Assembly: GCA_031213475.1 (NCBI GenBank)
Contig: JARUPZ010000004.1
Location: forward strand, 3,063,501-3,127,500
Length of the DNA stretch: 64,000 nucleotides
Source: Nereocystis luetkeana
Taxonomy: Eukaryota; Sar; Phaeophyceae; Laminariales; Laminariaceae
Direction: 5' to 3'
The notes beneath the pieces are model-generated. The model was not told the origin of the DNA. It searched no databases and saw nothing but the letters and a program-made list of their open reading frames with translations. A program made the translations under genes and the position numbers. This document shows, in pieces, positions 1 to 11,166 of the stretch (its first letter is position 1; each line of letters opens with the position of its first letter).

Positions 1-483
1 AAAACGTCGCGTACAACGCCACAAAAAATGTTGGAAACCCACCGACCCCCACTCTCCCCGACATACCGCCACACCATATACCATACCCTGCCGGCCACCA
101 AGTTTTTGCGATCAATGCAATATTTTCGATCAAATATGCCGGTGCCGATATATTTTCGTCGACCATTAAAATAGTTCCGTTCATCTGCTCAAATTTGCCG
201 GTACCGGTCACTTGTTTTCGACCAAAAGAAATATTTCCGTTCGAAAGAAATTGAACAAAAAAAAAAAAAAAAACGAGAGCAGCTTTCTACCCTTGCCTTT
301 CCTCCCCTTCTTTTCCTCTACGCTACCTGCGTCACCAACACCACAACCTCCACCACCACCACCACCAGTATCATCACTCTCCGCTAAGCTAAGAATCAAC
401 GGCCGACATGTCACCTTCACCCTAAGGATCAGAGGCGACGCGGCGGATCACACAGCAGCATTAAACACCAAACAACAAAATAC
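1..483. other. no gene seen
   Basis: Contains two loose copies of a TTTTCG-ACCA / TGCCGGTACCGGT sequence (about 105-245), a poly-A run and a CCA/CCT-rich stretch at 340-370. No supported coding sequence. Confidence 0.5.
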
Positions 484-711
484 ACACGCCCGACACATCA
501 TCCACAGACCATTCCCACCTAATGATCGAGATAGATACTTCAGGACAGATGTATCTATTCCTGATCTGTATGATCTATAGCTCAAGTTGCCGGGTGGGAG
601 CCGTACCATCTGAACGATCTAGCACAGTTTCCTGGGTTGGATCTGTACTACGCACGCACACAAATCCTGCACAACAAGTCATAACGGAAACTTGGGATCT
701 AGACGATCTAG
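484..711. repeat. family C repeat (GATC-rich), copy 1
   Basis: About 230-300 bp non-autonomous repeat. Recognisable by CAGATCATCTACAGATCATTCC at one end, a GGGTGGGAGCCGTA core, TTTCCTGGGTTGGATCTGTA, and GATGATCTATCTGTAGATGATC at the other end, the ends being inverted. Confidence 0.7.
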
Positions 712-895
712 ATACCGTATCACACTATCACACTAGGGTGATAGGATAACACACCCCCTCGGAGAAATTTCCCATCTGATCTTTTCCGCAACGGGGAGGG
801 TGAGAACGCCGAGCGACGCATCTATGGAAAGATACCGGCTAGATATTTCCTGAGGCACCATTTTCGTTCTGTTTGCCCACCCTCTTGCTTCAGAG
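712..895. repeat. family J repeat, copy 1
   Basis: Shares the series CACACTAGGGTGATA, ACACCCCCTCGGA, AACGCCGAGCGACGC and a closing ATTTTC block with copies near 17.0, 23.2 and 58.8 kb. Confidence 0.6.
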
Positions 896-2040
896 AAAAG
901 AGTCTTCGGGGAAAAAAAACAAACATCCCGGTATACCGTTTTCTGTCAAAACGACCGATGAATCAAAAGAAGACAATACTGGGACATAAACTGCCTAAGC
1001 TACAGCATACTGGTATCACGTTGCAAGCAAGGTGAGATACGCACAGCAGCATCAGCAAGAAGCGCGCAACAGCACCAGCAAGAAACGCGCAACAGCAGCC
1101 CGGGCTCAGGGTGTGTTCTCTTGCGTGATACACGGTACAGCAAGACTGAGACCTATTTCCACCCCGCCAAATCATGAGGCGGTATTACTCATGTTGTTGT
1201 TTCCCCACTGTTAAAATCACTACGGATACCAGACGATAATCGAACTCGATACGATACCGACCAACAAAAACATCAAATCGATACGACTTTGATATAGAGT
1301 TATAGAGTAGTGGACCCCTTGATAGTGCCGGTATGGTATGCGCCAGCCAACAATGCCAGCTCTATAGCTGCAACCGACACTACCTGCTGCGCACATTACC
1401 ATACCGGTTGATCCCAACCGTGCTAAGCGACTTAGGCACTATACGGACAACCGTTACTGCTCAACCGGTACGATAGGGGCATAATTCCCGTATGATGGGC
1501 GGCACGTACGTCGAACCTTTCGTGCAAGCAATCATCATCGTAAAAGATGCGCGGACGCCAGGGGGCGCGGACGGTACGATATGTCGAAATACCACATGGT
1601 CGATCCATCTGAATGCTAACGCTTCCGATACGATCGATGTTTCGATCGATCAAAATTCTCGATGCGATACGCAACACTTTTCCCCACTGGCATCCATCCG
1701 CACCCCGCCCATGGTAACGATGAAGCAACGGGTTGCTGCTCTGGTCTAGTTACAGCAGTGGTCGTCGACGACACGGATTGGTTGACTGGTGAGCGAATGA
1801 TCGATTTTGATTGGTCGGCTGCAGCTATCGTGCAGGGAGGCATTTCGGACCTCAGCAGTGAGCACCGCTGCGAAACCGACCCAACTCTAATTCCAAGTGT
1901 TTTTTCACCAAAAACGTGCTTGCAGCTCCTAAAGGAGATGAAACGGCGGGACAGAATCGACACACCCAATCCTTGCACGGAGAGAGATCCCTGCTGCAGA
2001 CTCACTACTGACTGACAAGAATATTCGCCCACCATCAACA
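896..2040. other. no gene seen; CGATACGAT-rich repeat debris
   Basis: Part of 1310-1405 resembles family M (TAGTGCCGGTATGG, GCGCCAGCCA). CGATACGAT-type sequence recurs at 1235-1290 and 1625-1670. No spliced or intact coding sequence supported. Confidence 0.4.
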
Positions 2041-2335
2041 GCACGACAGTAGACCTACTGCCCCCCCTACATCAGTAGACCTACTGATTATTGAGAGACT
2101 TGCTGGCCTACTACAGCAGCAGACCTTTTGATCCACCACAGCGATAGGCCTACTCGTGGAAAGCAGTAGGCAACCCAATAGGGAGGGTAGAAAGTCCACA
2201 GTATATAGTGATAGACCTAATGATCTACAGTACCACAGCAGTAGACCTACTGGCCCACAGCAGCAGATCTACTGGCCCACAGCAGTAGACCTACTGGCCC
2301 ACAGCAGTATACCTACTGGCCCACAAACGCCACAA
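2041..2335. repeat. minisatellite, unit about 20 bp
   Basis: Tandem units of the type CCCACAGCAGTAGACCTACTGG, clearest at 2235-2325, decayed before that. Confidence 0.8.
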
Positions 2336-2919
2336 ACGCCAAGAGGCAGCAAATACAGCAGTAGCCGATGTCTAGAGGTACTCCCAGGTGCATGGGCTAG
2401 TTCGTATGCCCTGTCACACGGCCCAAGGAAGCTCCTCCGTCAGTCTCTAGTTCGCTTCCCGCCCGTTCGTCCGAAACAGTCCACACGAAACGAGAGAGCG
2501 ACCGTAAGCTTGTGCTCTATCCGGAAAAGTAAGGATGGTTTGGTTATTACATTGTTTAGCCAAACGATCCTCACATTTCCGGACATACTGGTACCAGGCA
2601 TAATATCCCACGAAAGACGCAACAAATAAAATATAACAAAAAAAAAACAAGCCAAACACCCCAAAAAAAAAAAAGGAGGCAAATCTCCACCGCCGAGCAG
2701 CAGCCGCTGCAGGTAACTATTTACGATACGGGGACGATGGGTGGTATCAAGACCACTGTAATAACCAGTGGGGAATAATCGGTGGGTTATAGCTGCGCTA
2801 GCTCGCGCTGTAGCGAGACAAGACACCAGCCAAAAAAAGGACGACCCTAAAACAATTAATTCCATCTGTGTAACAGCATTTCGCGCTTTCAAATAATAGC
2901 AGAAGACAGGTTTAGTGCC

Positions 2920-3550
2920 TAATAGGGGGGGGGGGGGGGGGGGGCATAGGAGGAGGAGGGGGGGGGGGGTTAAAAAAAATATGCACAGCAAATAACGGAC
3001 AACGCAAAACGATTCGGAAAACTTCTACAACAAAAACGAAGAAAAACAAAAGAAGAAACAAATGAAAAAAAAATGAACAAAAAATGGTGGAGTTTGCTAA
3101 CCTTGCAGAAGGCAACGGCCCGCCTCCCCATTTTGCCCTCCCTCTCTCTCTCTCTCTTTCTCTTTCTCTCTCTCCGTATCCCAAATACATTGTTTTTTTA
3201 GTAAAAGCTAAGGAGGGGCGTCCGTGTTATTCAGTTCACGCCATCCTATCCGCGAGCAAAACCGCCAAGGGCATAAACCGGGACACAGCCGATGCGTACA
3301 TAGACCAAGGAACGGGCGGTGGGTGATATTAGAAAAGGAGGATAACCTCTGCCTGCTTTTTGGTCTGTACATGAACAGAAAAGTCTGCTTTGTGGGCAGC
3401 AAAGTCTGTTTCGTGATCAGAAAGTCCGTTTTGTGAACAGAAAAGCAAGCCAACCCCCCCCCCCCCGCCCCCCCCCCCCCCCCGCCCCCGGCCCCCTCCC
3501 TCATTTTCATTCATTTGTCAAAAGTAACTAATTAAAAAAAAAACATCTAC
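2920..3550. repeat. low-complexity block: poly-G, CT and poly-C tracts
   Basis: Poly-G around 2926-2970, CT-rich at 3130-3172, poly-C at 3455-3490 and A-rich stretches between. AAGTCTG/TTTGTG short repeats at 3380-3440. No gene seen. Confidence 0.85.
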
Positions 3551-4319
3551 GACCTGGCTCTGGGGGTCTTCTCCCCCCCCCATAGACAGGGCAGGGGTTG
3601 GCAGCGGAGCAGAAGACGCCCACGCCGAAGCAAACGAAAAAAACGAAACAAAGAGGTCTTTGTTTTTGCTCACGGTTAACGAGCCCTTACGGCGGGGGAA
3701 GCGACATCCCCGTGCTGCCCAGGAACGCTGTGCGTGTCGGGGCAAACCAAGGCGACGCACACGTGGAGGACACACGCAAGACGCGGCACACGGAAGACAC
3801 GGCGGGGAATAAAAGTAAGAACGACACGGGAACGTGGAAGTGTCGCGAGCTCAAGCTTTATTTTTACCAATCCACCGGAGGATTAAAAAAAAAAAAAAAA
3901 AAAAAAAGAGAGAAAAGAAAAGAAAAACAGTGCTGTACTATTATTAATAGTACTACCATAGGGCTGTGACATGACCGACTATAACATAAATCGCCGACTT
4001 AAGTTATTAGTTGGCCAGGTATTATTGCGGTGTATTTTCCGTGCGGTAACGACGTGCGGTGATCTGCGGAAGAGTTGTGCGTGTTTTGTCTCCCCTTCTT
4101 GGCGCGTTTGTGGCTTGAGAGGGTGTGTGGCTTAACTCATAAAATACGGAGTCGGCTAGTTAGCTGGCTCACTACTTTGCCAGCCACCTCGTATTACGGG
4201 GGGAAAATGCCAATCATGATCAAACCTAGTGTGCAAACATAGGAGTATTATATATTCGGTACATTTTTTTCGGGTCCATCGTGGGTTCTCAATACTATTA
4301 ATACTACTAATATGTAATA

Positions 4320-4800
4320 ACATTGCCTGTACGGAAAAGCTGTCAAGTCCACCCAACTCACGACCCCCACCCCCACGCCCACCTGGCACTGCCGCCAGCT
4401 GACGTTCATCCGCCGTCCTGCACGCCTCCGCTCCCCGCAACCCCTCCACGCTGCCGGCCACACCGGCACCGCCGCCGCCGCCACCCCCCGCCCCCACCTC
4501 GTCCCCGGTCACCGCCGCGGACACGGACGAGGGTAAGGGCACTGGTGCCCCTAGAGACTTTCCGTAATAAGAGCCTCTGCCAACAGCAGCCGAGTCGTCG
4601 TACCTCCCGTTAAACTCGACGTGTGACATTTCAGGGACTGCTCCTACCCCCCCCCCGCGCCCCGCGGGTGCCGACTCGGCGTGGCGGCCCGTGGCACCGC
4701 CGTCCCACGCGCGGCTCGCGGCGGCTATTCGGCTTTCCGGCTCACTAAAGTTTCTTTTGCCGGAGCGAGAGACATCGTTTCCCTCTCGCCTCCTTTCGTC
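4320..4800 (-). CDS. candidate low-complexity exon (possible 3' part of the ankyrin gene)
   Basis: Minus-strand frame reading SRAWDGGATGRHAESAPAG, then EMSHVEFNGRYDDSAAVGRG and a Gly-rich end, similar in composition to the tail of the ankyrin protein. Splice sites are not decided: most plausible acceptors leave phase 2, while the known upstream exon ends in phase 1. It could equally be a separate gene or chance. Confidence 0.3.
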
Positions 4801-4944
4801 GATGCCACCTTCTGTGTGATAAACCGTAAGGCACGAGGGGCGGAAACGAGGAAGTATGGGTGAGTACAGATAGGTACAGCCAAGGGGGCCCCCCGTCAAC
4901 AAAAAACACCGAATCTGAGCAAAAAAAAAACTTCTGCTTCTTCT

Positions 4945-5335
4945 TGTCTTGTTCCAAATCTCCAGATTTTCCAAAATTTCCAAATTCACCGCCAAGGGCT
5001 GCTGGTAAGGGCCTTCCCTATCGGAAAGCTTTCTTGTCAGAATTTACAAAGTTTGTAAATAATGGAATTTTGAATCAAGATACAGAGGCATTCTGTCACG
5101 ATTTGTGCACAAGAAAACATGTCAGGCAAGTTCAATGTCACATGTTTGGGAAAAGAAAACAGGGAAATCTGGACGACTAACAAATTGCGCAAAAAAAAAA
5201 GTGAAATTTATGGGAAAAAAAGTGTCCGATAAGAAAAAGGCCCTACAAAAGGAAAAATTGAAAGATTAAAAAATTGAAAATTTGAAAATTTGGAAAATTT
5301 GGAAAATTTGGAAATTCGGAAATTGATAAAAAATA
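4945..5335. repeat. AT-rich inverted-repeat element
   Basis: The left edge has CAAATCTCCAGATTTTCCAAAATTTCC. The right edge carries tandem AAATTTGGA units in the inverse sense, and both contain a GGGC(C)TT...CCTT step. It probably is a small non-autonomous element. Confidence 0.5.
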
Positions 5336-5807
5336 AAGTGAAGAATATGCTTTAGAACCTTTTTTGTGATACCCTTCTTGAACAGCGTTGAGCACAGGCT
5401 ATTATTTACCAAGTACCAGGCAGGATTTTAGCGTAGCGCTCGTCGCTGATTGCCATTTTTCGTGATGGATTTTTCTTACATAGCACCCTCCCAACTTTGA
5501 GCCATAGTGTCCTTACTTACCAACTATTTCGTATGGTTGTTTTCAGTTTTTTTTTTTTGTTTTTTTTTTTTTAATCATCACTTCCACTTTCCAGCCTAAG
5601 GCTGGGTCTTGTGCAATTTTTTTTGAGTAATTGAAAAAGGCAGCAAGTCGGATTTTCCACCGGCAAAAAGCCACACCAGATCGGTGCGCCATGTGCCGTC
5701 TTATCGTGATTTTGGTTTTATTTCATGGGAGAACTAAAAAAACAGAACACAACCGACATTTTGAACTCCACGTGGACCACGACACGAACGAGAGTCGCTC
5801 ACGCCGG

Positions 5808-5940
5808 GTTGGGCGATCAACCTTCACCACCAGCTCCTCGAAGGAAGCAGCGGAATGTGGAACCCCCTGGGGGGAGCTGCGTAAGGGGTTTGCTAGTCGC
5901 TGGACCAGCAAAGAGCTCTCGCCTTCGCGGAGCATGAACT
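5808..5940 (-). CDS. candidate exon, unknown protein
   Basis: Minus-strand frame FMLREGESSLLVQRLANPLRS...SFEELVVKVDRPTR between AAGCAG|TTC and CGGC|GTGAGC. The mixed composition looks protein-like, but there is no known motif. It could be a later exon of the ankyrin gene; phases with 9956 do not match directly. Confidence 0.3.
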
Positions 5941-5959
5941 GCTTGCGGCGGTCGTAGTC

Positions 5960-6450
5960 AGAAAAATACCGTTTGATTGTTTTGATACTGCTGCTGTAGT
6001 CTCGTCCTATTCGTTTCCAAAGTTTTGCCTAGAGCAGCTGCAGTTGGGCAGCCGCAAGGGACTACGATGGTGGCCAAGGTACTGATGCCCTCCCTCTCCG
6101 TGGTGGCCGATGCACAAGTGTTCGAGCCCAACTGTGTACAAGCGTAACCAAGCATGTAGCGTCGTGACCCGTCATGAACCCAGTCTATAACCTAGACGAA
6201 ATTGTATAATGCCACCGAGGTCTAGTGCAAAGCCAAATTTTATCACTTTCAGAGTTGATCAGAAAAGGCTGCCAAAAAAAATCATTTCATGGAATTTCAG
6301 GAGTGATAAAATCTCGGAGGAACATTTTTTCCACGAAACAGGCCCCATGAGACGTGATTTTGATAAAATCTGATCAGATATGGGACCAGATACCCCGAAG
6401 CCTCCGTAAACAGTCATATAATCACCTAAAAAAAATTGCATAGAATCCGG
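5960..6450. other. no gene seen
   Basis: Unremarkable sequence; a weak inverted repeat (TGATAAAATCT) around 6300-6375. Confidence 0.4.
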
Positions 6451-6780
6451 CCAAACTCGTAGGAGGTTTTACCCTCAGCGAGCTTCTGGACAAGCCGTGG
6501 TCACAGGTGTCTACCCTTCTCCCCCCCGGTACGTGCCTTTATTTTTTGTCGCGCATAGGGTTAAGCAATCCCACTGCTCGTCGATTTTCGTCGAATGTAG
6601 CTAACTCACGCTCTCGCGCTTTCCGCTAATACGGGGGGCCATAGTTAACATGACCAAATATTGTTAGTAAAAATGGTTAAACATTTAGGTTTTTATGTGT
6701 ACCATAGGTCCTGTTAACTATGGTCCCCCGTAATAATCCATTTCTTTCATGCAAGAAAACGCCCTTTTCACGAGCATGCA
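6451..6780. repeat. family F repeat, copy 1, interrupted by a family A element
   Basis: Matches 12909-13130 (AACTCGTAGGAGGTTTTACC ... CTCTCGCGCTTTCCGCTAAT). At the CTAAT point a family A element (6629-6733) is inserted, and the match resumes as CATGCAAGAAAA. Confidence 0.75.
6629..6733. mobile_element. family A MITE, copy 1
   Basis: Short inverted-repeat element, ends TA-CGGGGG(A/G)CCATAGTTAA ... CTATGGTCCCCCG-TA. Inserted in family F; the uninterrupted sequence is at 13088. Confidence 0.9.
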
Positions 6781-6840
6781 CATAGATACCTGGTACTCGT
6801 AGTACGACAGCAGCTGAGTGTAGCTGAGTAGACGTCGAGT

Positions 6841-7262
6841 ACGGGTGAGAGCATAAGTGAGTACAGGTGAGCATAGGTAAGTGTAGGTGCGTATAGGTGA
6901 GTACAGGTGAGAGCATAGGTGGGTACAGGTGAGTACAGGTGAGTATAGGTGAGTATACTGGTAGGTGAGTACAGGGGAGTACAGGTGAGTACAGGTGAGA
7001 GCATAGGTGAGTACAGGTGAGTACAAGTGAGTGCAGGTGAGTATACGTGATCATAGGTGAATACAGGTGAGTACAGGTGAGTATAGGCGAGTACAGGGGG
7101 GTACAGGTGAGTATAGGTGAGTACAGGTGACAGCATAGGTGAATACAGGTGAGTCCAGGTGAGAGCATAGGTGAGTGCAGGTGACTATAGACGAGCATAG
7201 GTGAATACAGGTGAGTACATAGGTGAGTACACCTGGGTACAGGTGAGTATGGGTGAGAGTAT
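6841..7262. repeat. minisatellite of GTGAGTACAG units (5' splice-site-like)
   Basis: About 40 units of 10-12 bases, GTGAGTACAG with variants GTGAGTATAG and GTGAGAGCATAG. On the plus strand each unit boundary is CAG|GTGAGTA, an almost ideal donor site. Confidence 0.95.
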
Positions 7263-7368
7263 ATCCTCGTAGGTATGCTTTGCACAATCAATCTGGCGAT
7301 GTTTCGATTGCGGGCGATCCCGAAACAAACCCTCGACTGGCTGGCTTTTTATCATACATCTACATACG

Positions 7369-7440
7369 GCCGCACACACAGCTTGCAAACAAGAGTTTCG
7401 ACGAAATCCTCGATCTCACAGTTGCTGTTTTTCAATGCAT
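7369..7440. repeat. family L repeat, copy 1
   Basis: ACACACAGCTTGCAAA...GAGTTTCGACGAAATCCTCGAT, shared with 22712-22790 and 51248-51320. Confidence 0.7.
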
Positions 7441-7698
7441 TAAACTAACGGCGGAGGATACAGTGCTTCTTTCATCGTAAGGGCAGAAGGTTACACACAA
7501 CATTTATAACCCATAGCCGAACGAGCCGAGATAACCGACCTACACGCTATAACCCTATACCCACAGTAACCCTTACCCTATACCCACACTCACCGTCAAT
7601 ATAAGCTCCGTTTGATATTCGTATCAGAGTCCAGATGGTGACTATATTACCGGCCAGCGGGGTGCGTAGTACACTACCTCTACGTCTAATAACCCTAC
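7441..7698. other. no gene seen; short TAACCCTA-like stretch
   Basis: CCCTATACCCACAGTAACCC is repeated once at 7550-7590. Too short and irregular to be a telomere array. Confidence 0.4.
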
Positions 7699-7805
7699 CC
7701 CTGCCTGGTCGGTGAAAAACCCGACGTGCTCCGTCCCGGCATCGTAGGGGTGCGAGGGTCTACAGTATATCACACCACTACGGCAAATGCATGACGTGAG
7801 TACAC
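7699..7805. repeat. family E (SINE-like) repeat, partial copy
   Basis: GGTGAAAAACCCGACGTGCTCCGTCCCGGCAT, GCGAGGGTCTA, a CTACGGC..ATGCATGA block and GAGTACACCCC, shared with six or more places in the window. Confidence 0.7.
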
Positions 7806-8309
7806 CCCTGACTCCCACTTATGCTCTCAGATAGCTACATAGGGCATACCTAAATGTGCAGAGGGCAAACTCTCTTCAGCTTGATCTCCTTACCCTCGAG
7901 GTCACTACAGTGCGAACATCGAAATACACTTAAGCCTATATATATATATATGTAAGATGCCCTATGCGGCTATGCAGTTATCCGAAGGCGAGCTTGAGGG
8001 TTGTGGTTACTGAGATGTGCGCGGCGTTATTTGAGCATTCCGCGAGGCCCTCTGCTGATTTCAGCGCTTTCGGCTATATACGGGGTTGCCGCTGTGTTTT
8101 GGCAACCTGCGGTCCCTCTACCGCCCCATGCCTGGGGGAAGCAGGGAAGCACAACCAGCGCAAGGCAGCAGCCGTAAAACACTTAGCAAGGTACACCAAA
8201 TAGAAAGAACAAAAACACATGACAAACACAAGAAAAAACAGGCAGATCAAGAAAAAATCAAGAACAACTACAAAAAAGATTTAAAACCACGTACAACACG
8301 AACACAATA

Positions 8310-8600
8310 ACAAGTAGGGCCGGGCACTGGCGCAGCAACACGTAATGGCAGCAGTAGTCCTCTACTGCCGGCGGTGGTCTACTGATTGACCTGCCGAGCA
8401 TATCCGCGAGCAGTTTTCATCTCGCGTAAATCCAAGCAACCCGCCGCACTGCAGTACGGAGACCCACTTTTTTTTGACAAAAGCGTTTCGGGAGTAGAGA
8501 GGAGAGACAATTATATATACTGCTGCAATCCAGTGTATACACCGGTTGATTCTGACGACAGTACAATCGCTACTGACTGAGTCAGCCAGTGCTCAGCCTT
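8310..8600. mobile_element. family O inverted-repeat element, copy 1
   Basis: GGGCCGGGCACTGGCGCAGCA at one end and ACTGAGTCAGCCAGTGCTCAGCC at the other are inverted. The interior GCGTTTCGGGAGTAGAGAGGAGAGAC...CTGCTGCAATCC matches 55650-55740. Confidence 0.65.
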
Positions 8601-9621
8601 AAGAACAAGTAGAACAAGAACATGAACAAGGAAGACATTGGCAAGGGCAAAAACCATAGACAACAAGAGCATGCTCCCCTTTTCCCCCGGCACACCCGTA
8701 CATCCTCCACCGCACGAGCTACATGGCCACAAAGGCCCTCCGGACGCATGCTACAATGCGAATAGCACATTGGCCAAAAGAGTTGTGACTGACACGGCCT
8801 CCACAACCCTCCTGGGCCTTACAGATGCCTCTACAAAATCGATGTAGGCATTCCCCCTGTTGGCATCTAGCAACTGAACGCCTTGCCGTTCTAAGGTTGA
8901 ATGCACGCAACATTTCTCGCGGCGACACATGATCACCATTGAGCGAGTCATCTCTCAAGAGACAGACCTAAAACCAACAGACCAGGAGGCATCATATGCA
9001 CCTGTCCGACAATCTCTTGCAGACCAACACGGAGGGGGGGGGGGGGGGGACATCGGCCATCGCAAGTGATGATTGCAGCAACTGCAACCATTTGTGGCCA
9101 CTTGCGAGATTAGGAGGACGATACAAACCGGTGTCCGAGTTACAATGGTTGAAACAAGGAGTTGTACCGCCCGGACGCAAGCAACATGAATCCTACCCGT
9201 CCTGGTCGGTGCTGACGCCGCTTCCAAGACAATGGTTGACAATGCCAGAGTCACCAACCATTGTTTTGGTCGGTATTTCGGCGTCTCACAAGGGTTGAAA
9301 TGAGGAACTGCCGGTACTGGTACCCGATTTCGTTGGAATACGACGGCATTGGGTACCTCGATTCAAGAGCGCCCGAACAAGAGCATTCGGGACGATAGAG
9401 CGGTCTAGTCGGCATGTCTCGCCCATACGAATAGCCCTATACTGCCCACTACAGATAAGAGCGCCTGTTTTGGCTTGCCGCGGGGCGCTCTTAAACCGGG
9501 GCACCCTCTACTGTACCGAGAACCATTTGTTTTTCGGCTTGTACCCTGCTGTAAGCCCGTGGGACCGTGGGTCGTAGGGTTGCACTTTCAGTATTTCACT
9601 TAGTAACCTCTCACTCCCGTT
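8601..9621. other. no supported gene
   Basis: Some open frames on both strands without motifs or splice support; a poly-G run at 9036-9050. May be an eroded transposon. Confidence 0.35.
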
Positions 9622-9955
9622 TTGGGCACAATTCTACTTGGAATTATCCTTAAATCGGTATGCCTGTGCACTGCAGCACTAAGAGGGTTAAAAGTGAAAG
9701 CTGATAACTTTTCCGTACAAAAGCTCTTTCAGAGTGAGCGATCTCGGGGAACGATACAGCAGGTGCATGCACCCTTACCGAAGCGTACGTCTATCGCAGG
9801 AGGTACTACTTCCGTGAAGCCTTCCCTCCACAAGTACAAGCCCACCAACAACGAACGGCGACAGGAGGAACTAGAACAACAACAATATCAAGAATACGAA
9901 CAAGAACAACAACAACAATCGAACAAAAAAAGGAAAAAAAAACTATCCACCGCAC

Positions 9956-11166
9956 CTGCCACAGGCTCCACAAAGCCCTCCGGGAACACCTCCGTGAAAC
10001 TCCCCGGCAAATCCTCCTGTGCATCCCTGCGCCATCCCCTCCCAATGGCGGCGTCCCCTCGACCACCACTCCTCAGCTTCTCCAGCCGCCGGTCCACCGA
10101 TCCGTAAGAGCCACCTCCCCCACCCGCCCCTCCACGCCTTTTCGCCCTCCTCCCTGCCTCCCTCCCTGCCCCTCTGTCACCACCGCCACCACCACCCCCT
10201 CTCTGCCTGTGTGCCCAAGCGGCCCTCTCCCTCCCGCGCGCGTCCAATCGCGTGGCCTCTTGTTGCTCTACCGTGGCATCACGCCCCCCGTCCCCAAGCG
10301 CCGCCGCCGCCGCCGCCGCCGCCACCGCCGCCGCCGTCGAACCCACCACCCCGTAGTTCGGCGCCGCCGCCGCCGCCGCCGCCGGGCGATCTGGCACCGC
10401 GCGGGGTGCAGAGCCAGGCGACGCCAGAGCGTCACCTCCCGAGCCTTTCCCCCTCGCCTTCAGCCCGGTCTCCCGTCCATTCTGCCGCCCGTTCTCGCGC
10501 CCGTTCTCCGGTCTGGTCTCCTCCTGCCCGAAGTGGTCACCAGAGGTAAAGGCGGCGGCGGCGGCGGCGGCGGTATCGCCGCCAAGGCTGTGGTCAGCGG
10601 GGACGCCCGCCACCAGCGCGGAAGAATACTGCTGCTTCCCTCCCCTTCCTCCTCGTACGGGGGGTGGCAGCGCGGAGCTACCCTGGGCGGACCGAGAAGA
10701 GGGCTGCTCCGCCCTCGTCGCGTGTCTCTGCCCCGAGTACGCGCCCGAGCTGAGGCCCGAGTTAGGGTGTCTCGGGCCGGGTTTGGCGAGCGGTTCGGCA
10801 GCAGCCCTGCCGTCGTACGCGAAGAGACCCGCCTGGTAACCCGCGTGAGAGACGGAGGCGGGCGGGAGGGCGGTCTTATTGCCGGCGTTGCCGACGCCGG
10901 ATCCGCCGTTGCCGTAGCCGTGGGCGTAACCGCGACCGCCGCCAACACCACCACCGCCGCCGCTCGCGCCATAGCCGCCACCGCTGCCACCAACATCACC
11001 GCCGTAGACCCCCACGCCGCCGCCACCTCCGCCGTTAGCTAGTTTGTTGGTGCCAATACCGGAGGCGTTCTCGTCTTCTGCCGCCGTCCTCGCCGTCGCG
11101 GCAGGGCCGGGTCTCGGCTGCTGCTCTACGTTTTCCGTGGTCGTCTGCTCCTCTTGGCGTGGTGCG
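9956..11166 (-). CDS. ankyrin gene exon 6, low-complexity
   Basis: Acceptor ACTATTACAG|C fits the phase 2 left by exon 5. More than 400 codons stay open: a Gln/Thr/Glu start, Gly/Tyr-rich (GGYGASG), poly-Ala runs, an ENGRENGRQNGRETG repeat, then RRxEKL. Donor GGCAG|GTGCGG is the best guess for the end; the frame stays open to 9888. High GC and codon bias make plus-strand shadow frames look long too. Confidence 0.7.

Noticed and set aside
6841..7262. CRISPR array
   Set aside because: Units of 10-12 bases without spacers in a eukaryotic sequence; a minisatellite. The same holds for 44715-45085 and 52383-52650.
7540..7600. Telomeric repeat
   Set aside because: Only two or three irregular CCCTA(TA)CCC strings, not an array.
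10019..11042. Long plus-strand open frames (176 and 277 codons) at 10-11 kb
   Set aside because: Shadows of the GC-rich minus-strand exon 9956-11166, which has a good acceptor and agrees in phase with upstream ankyrin exons.
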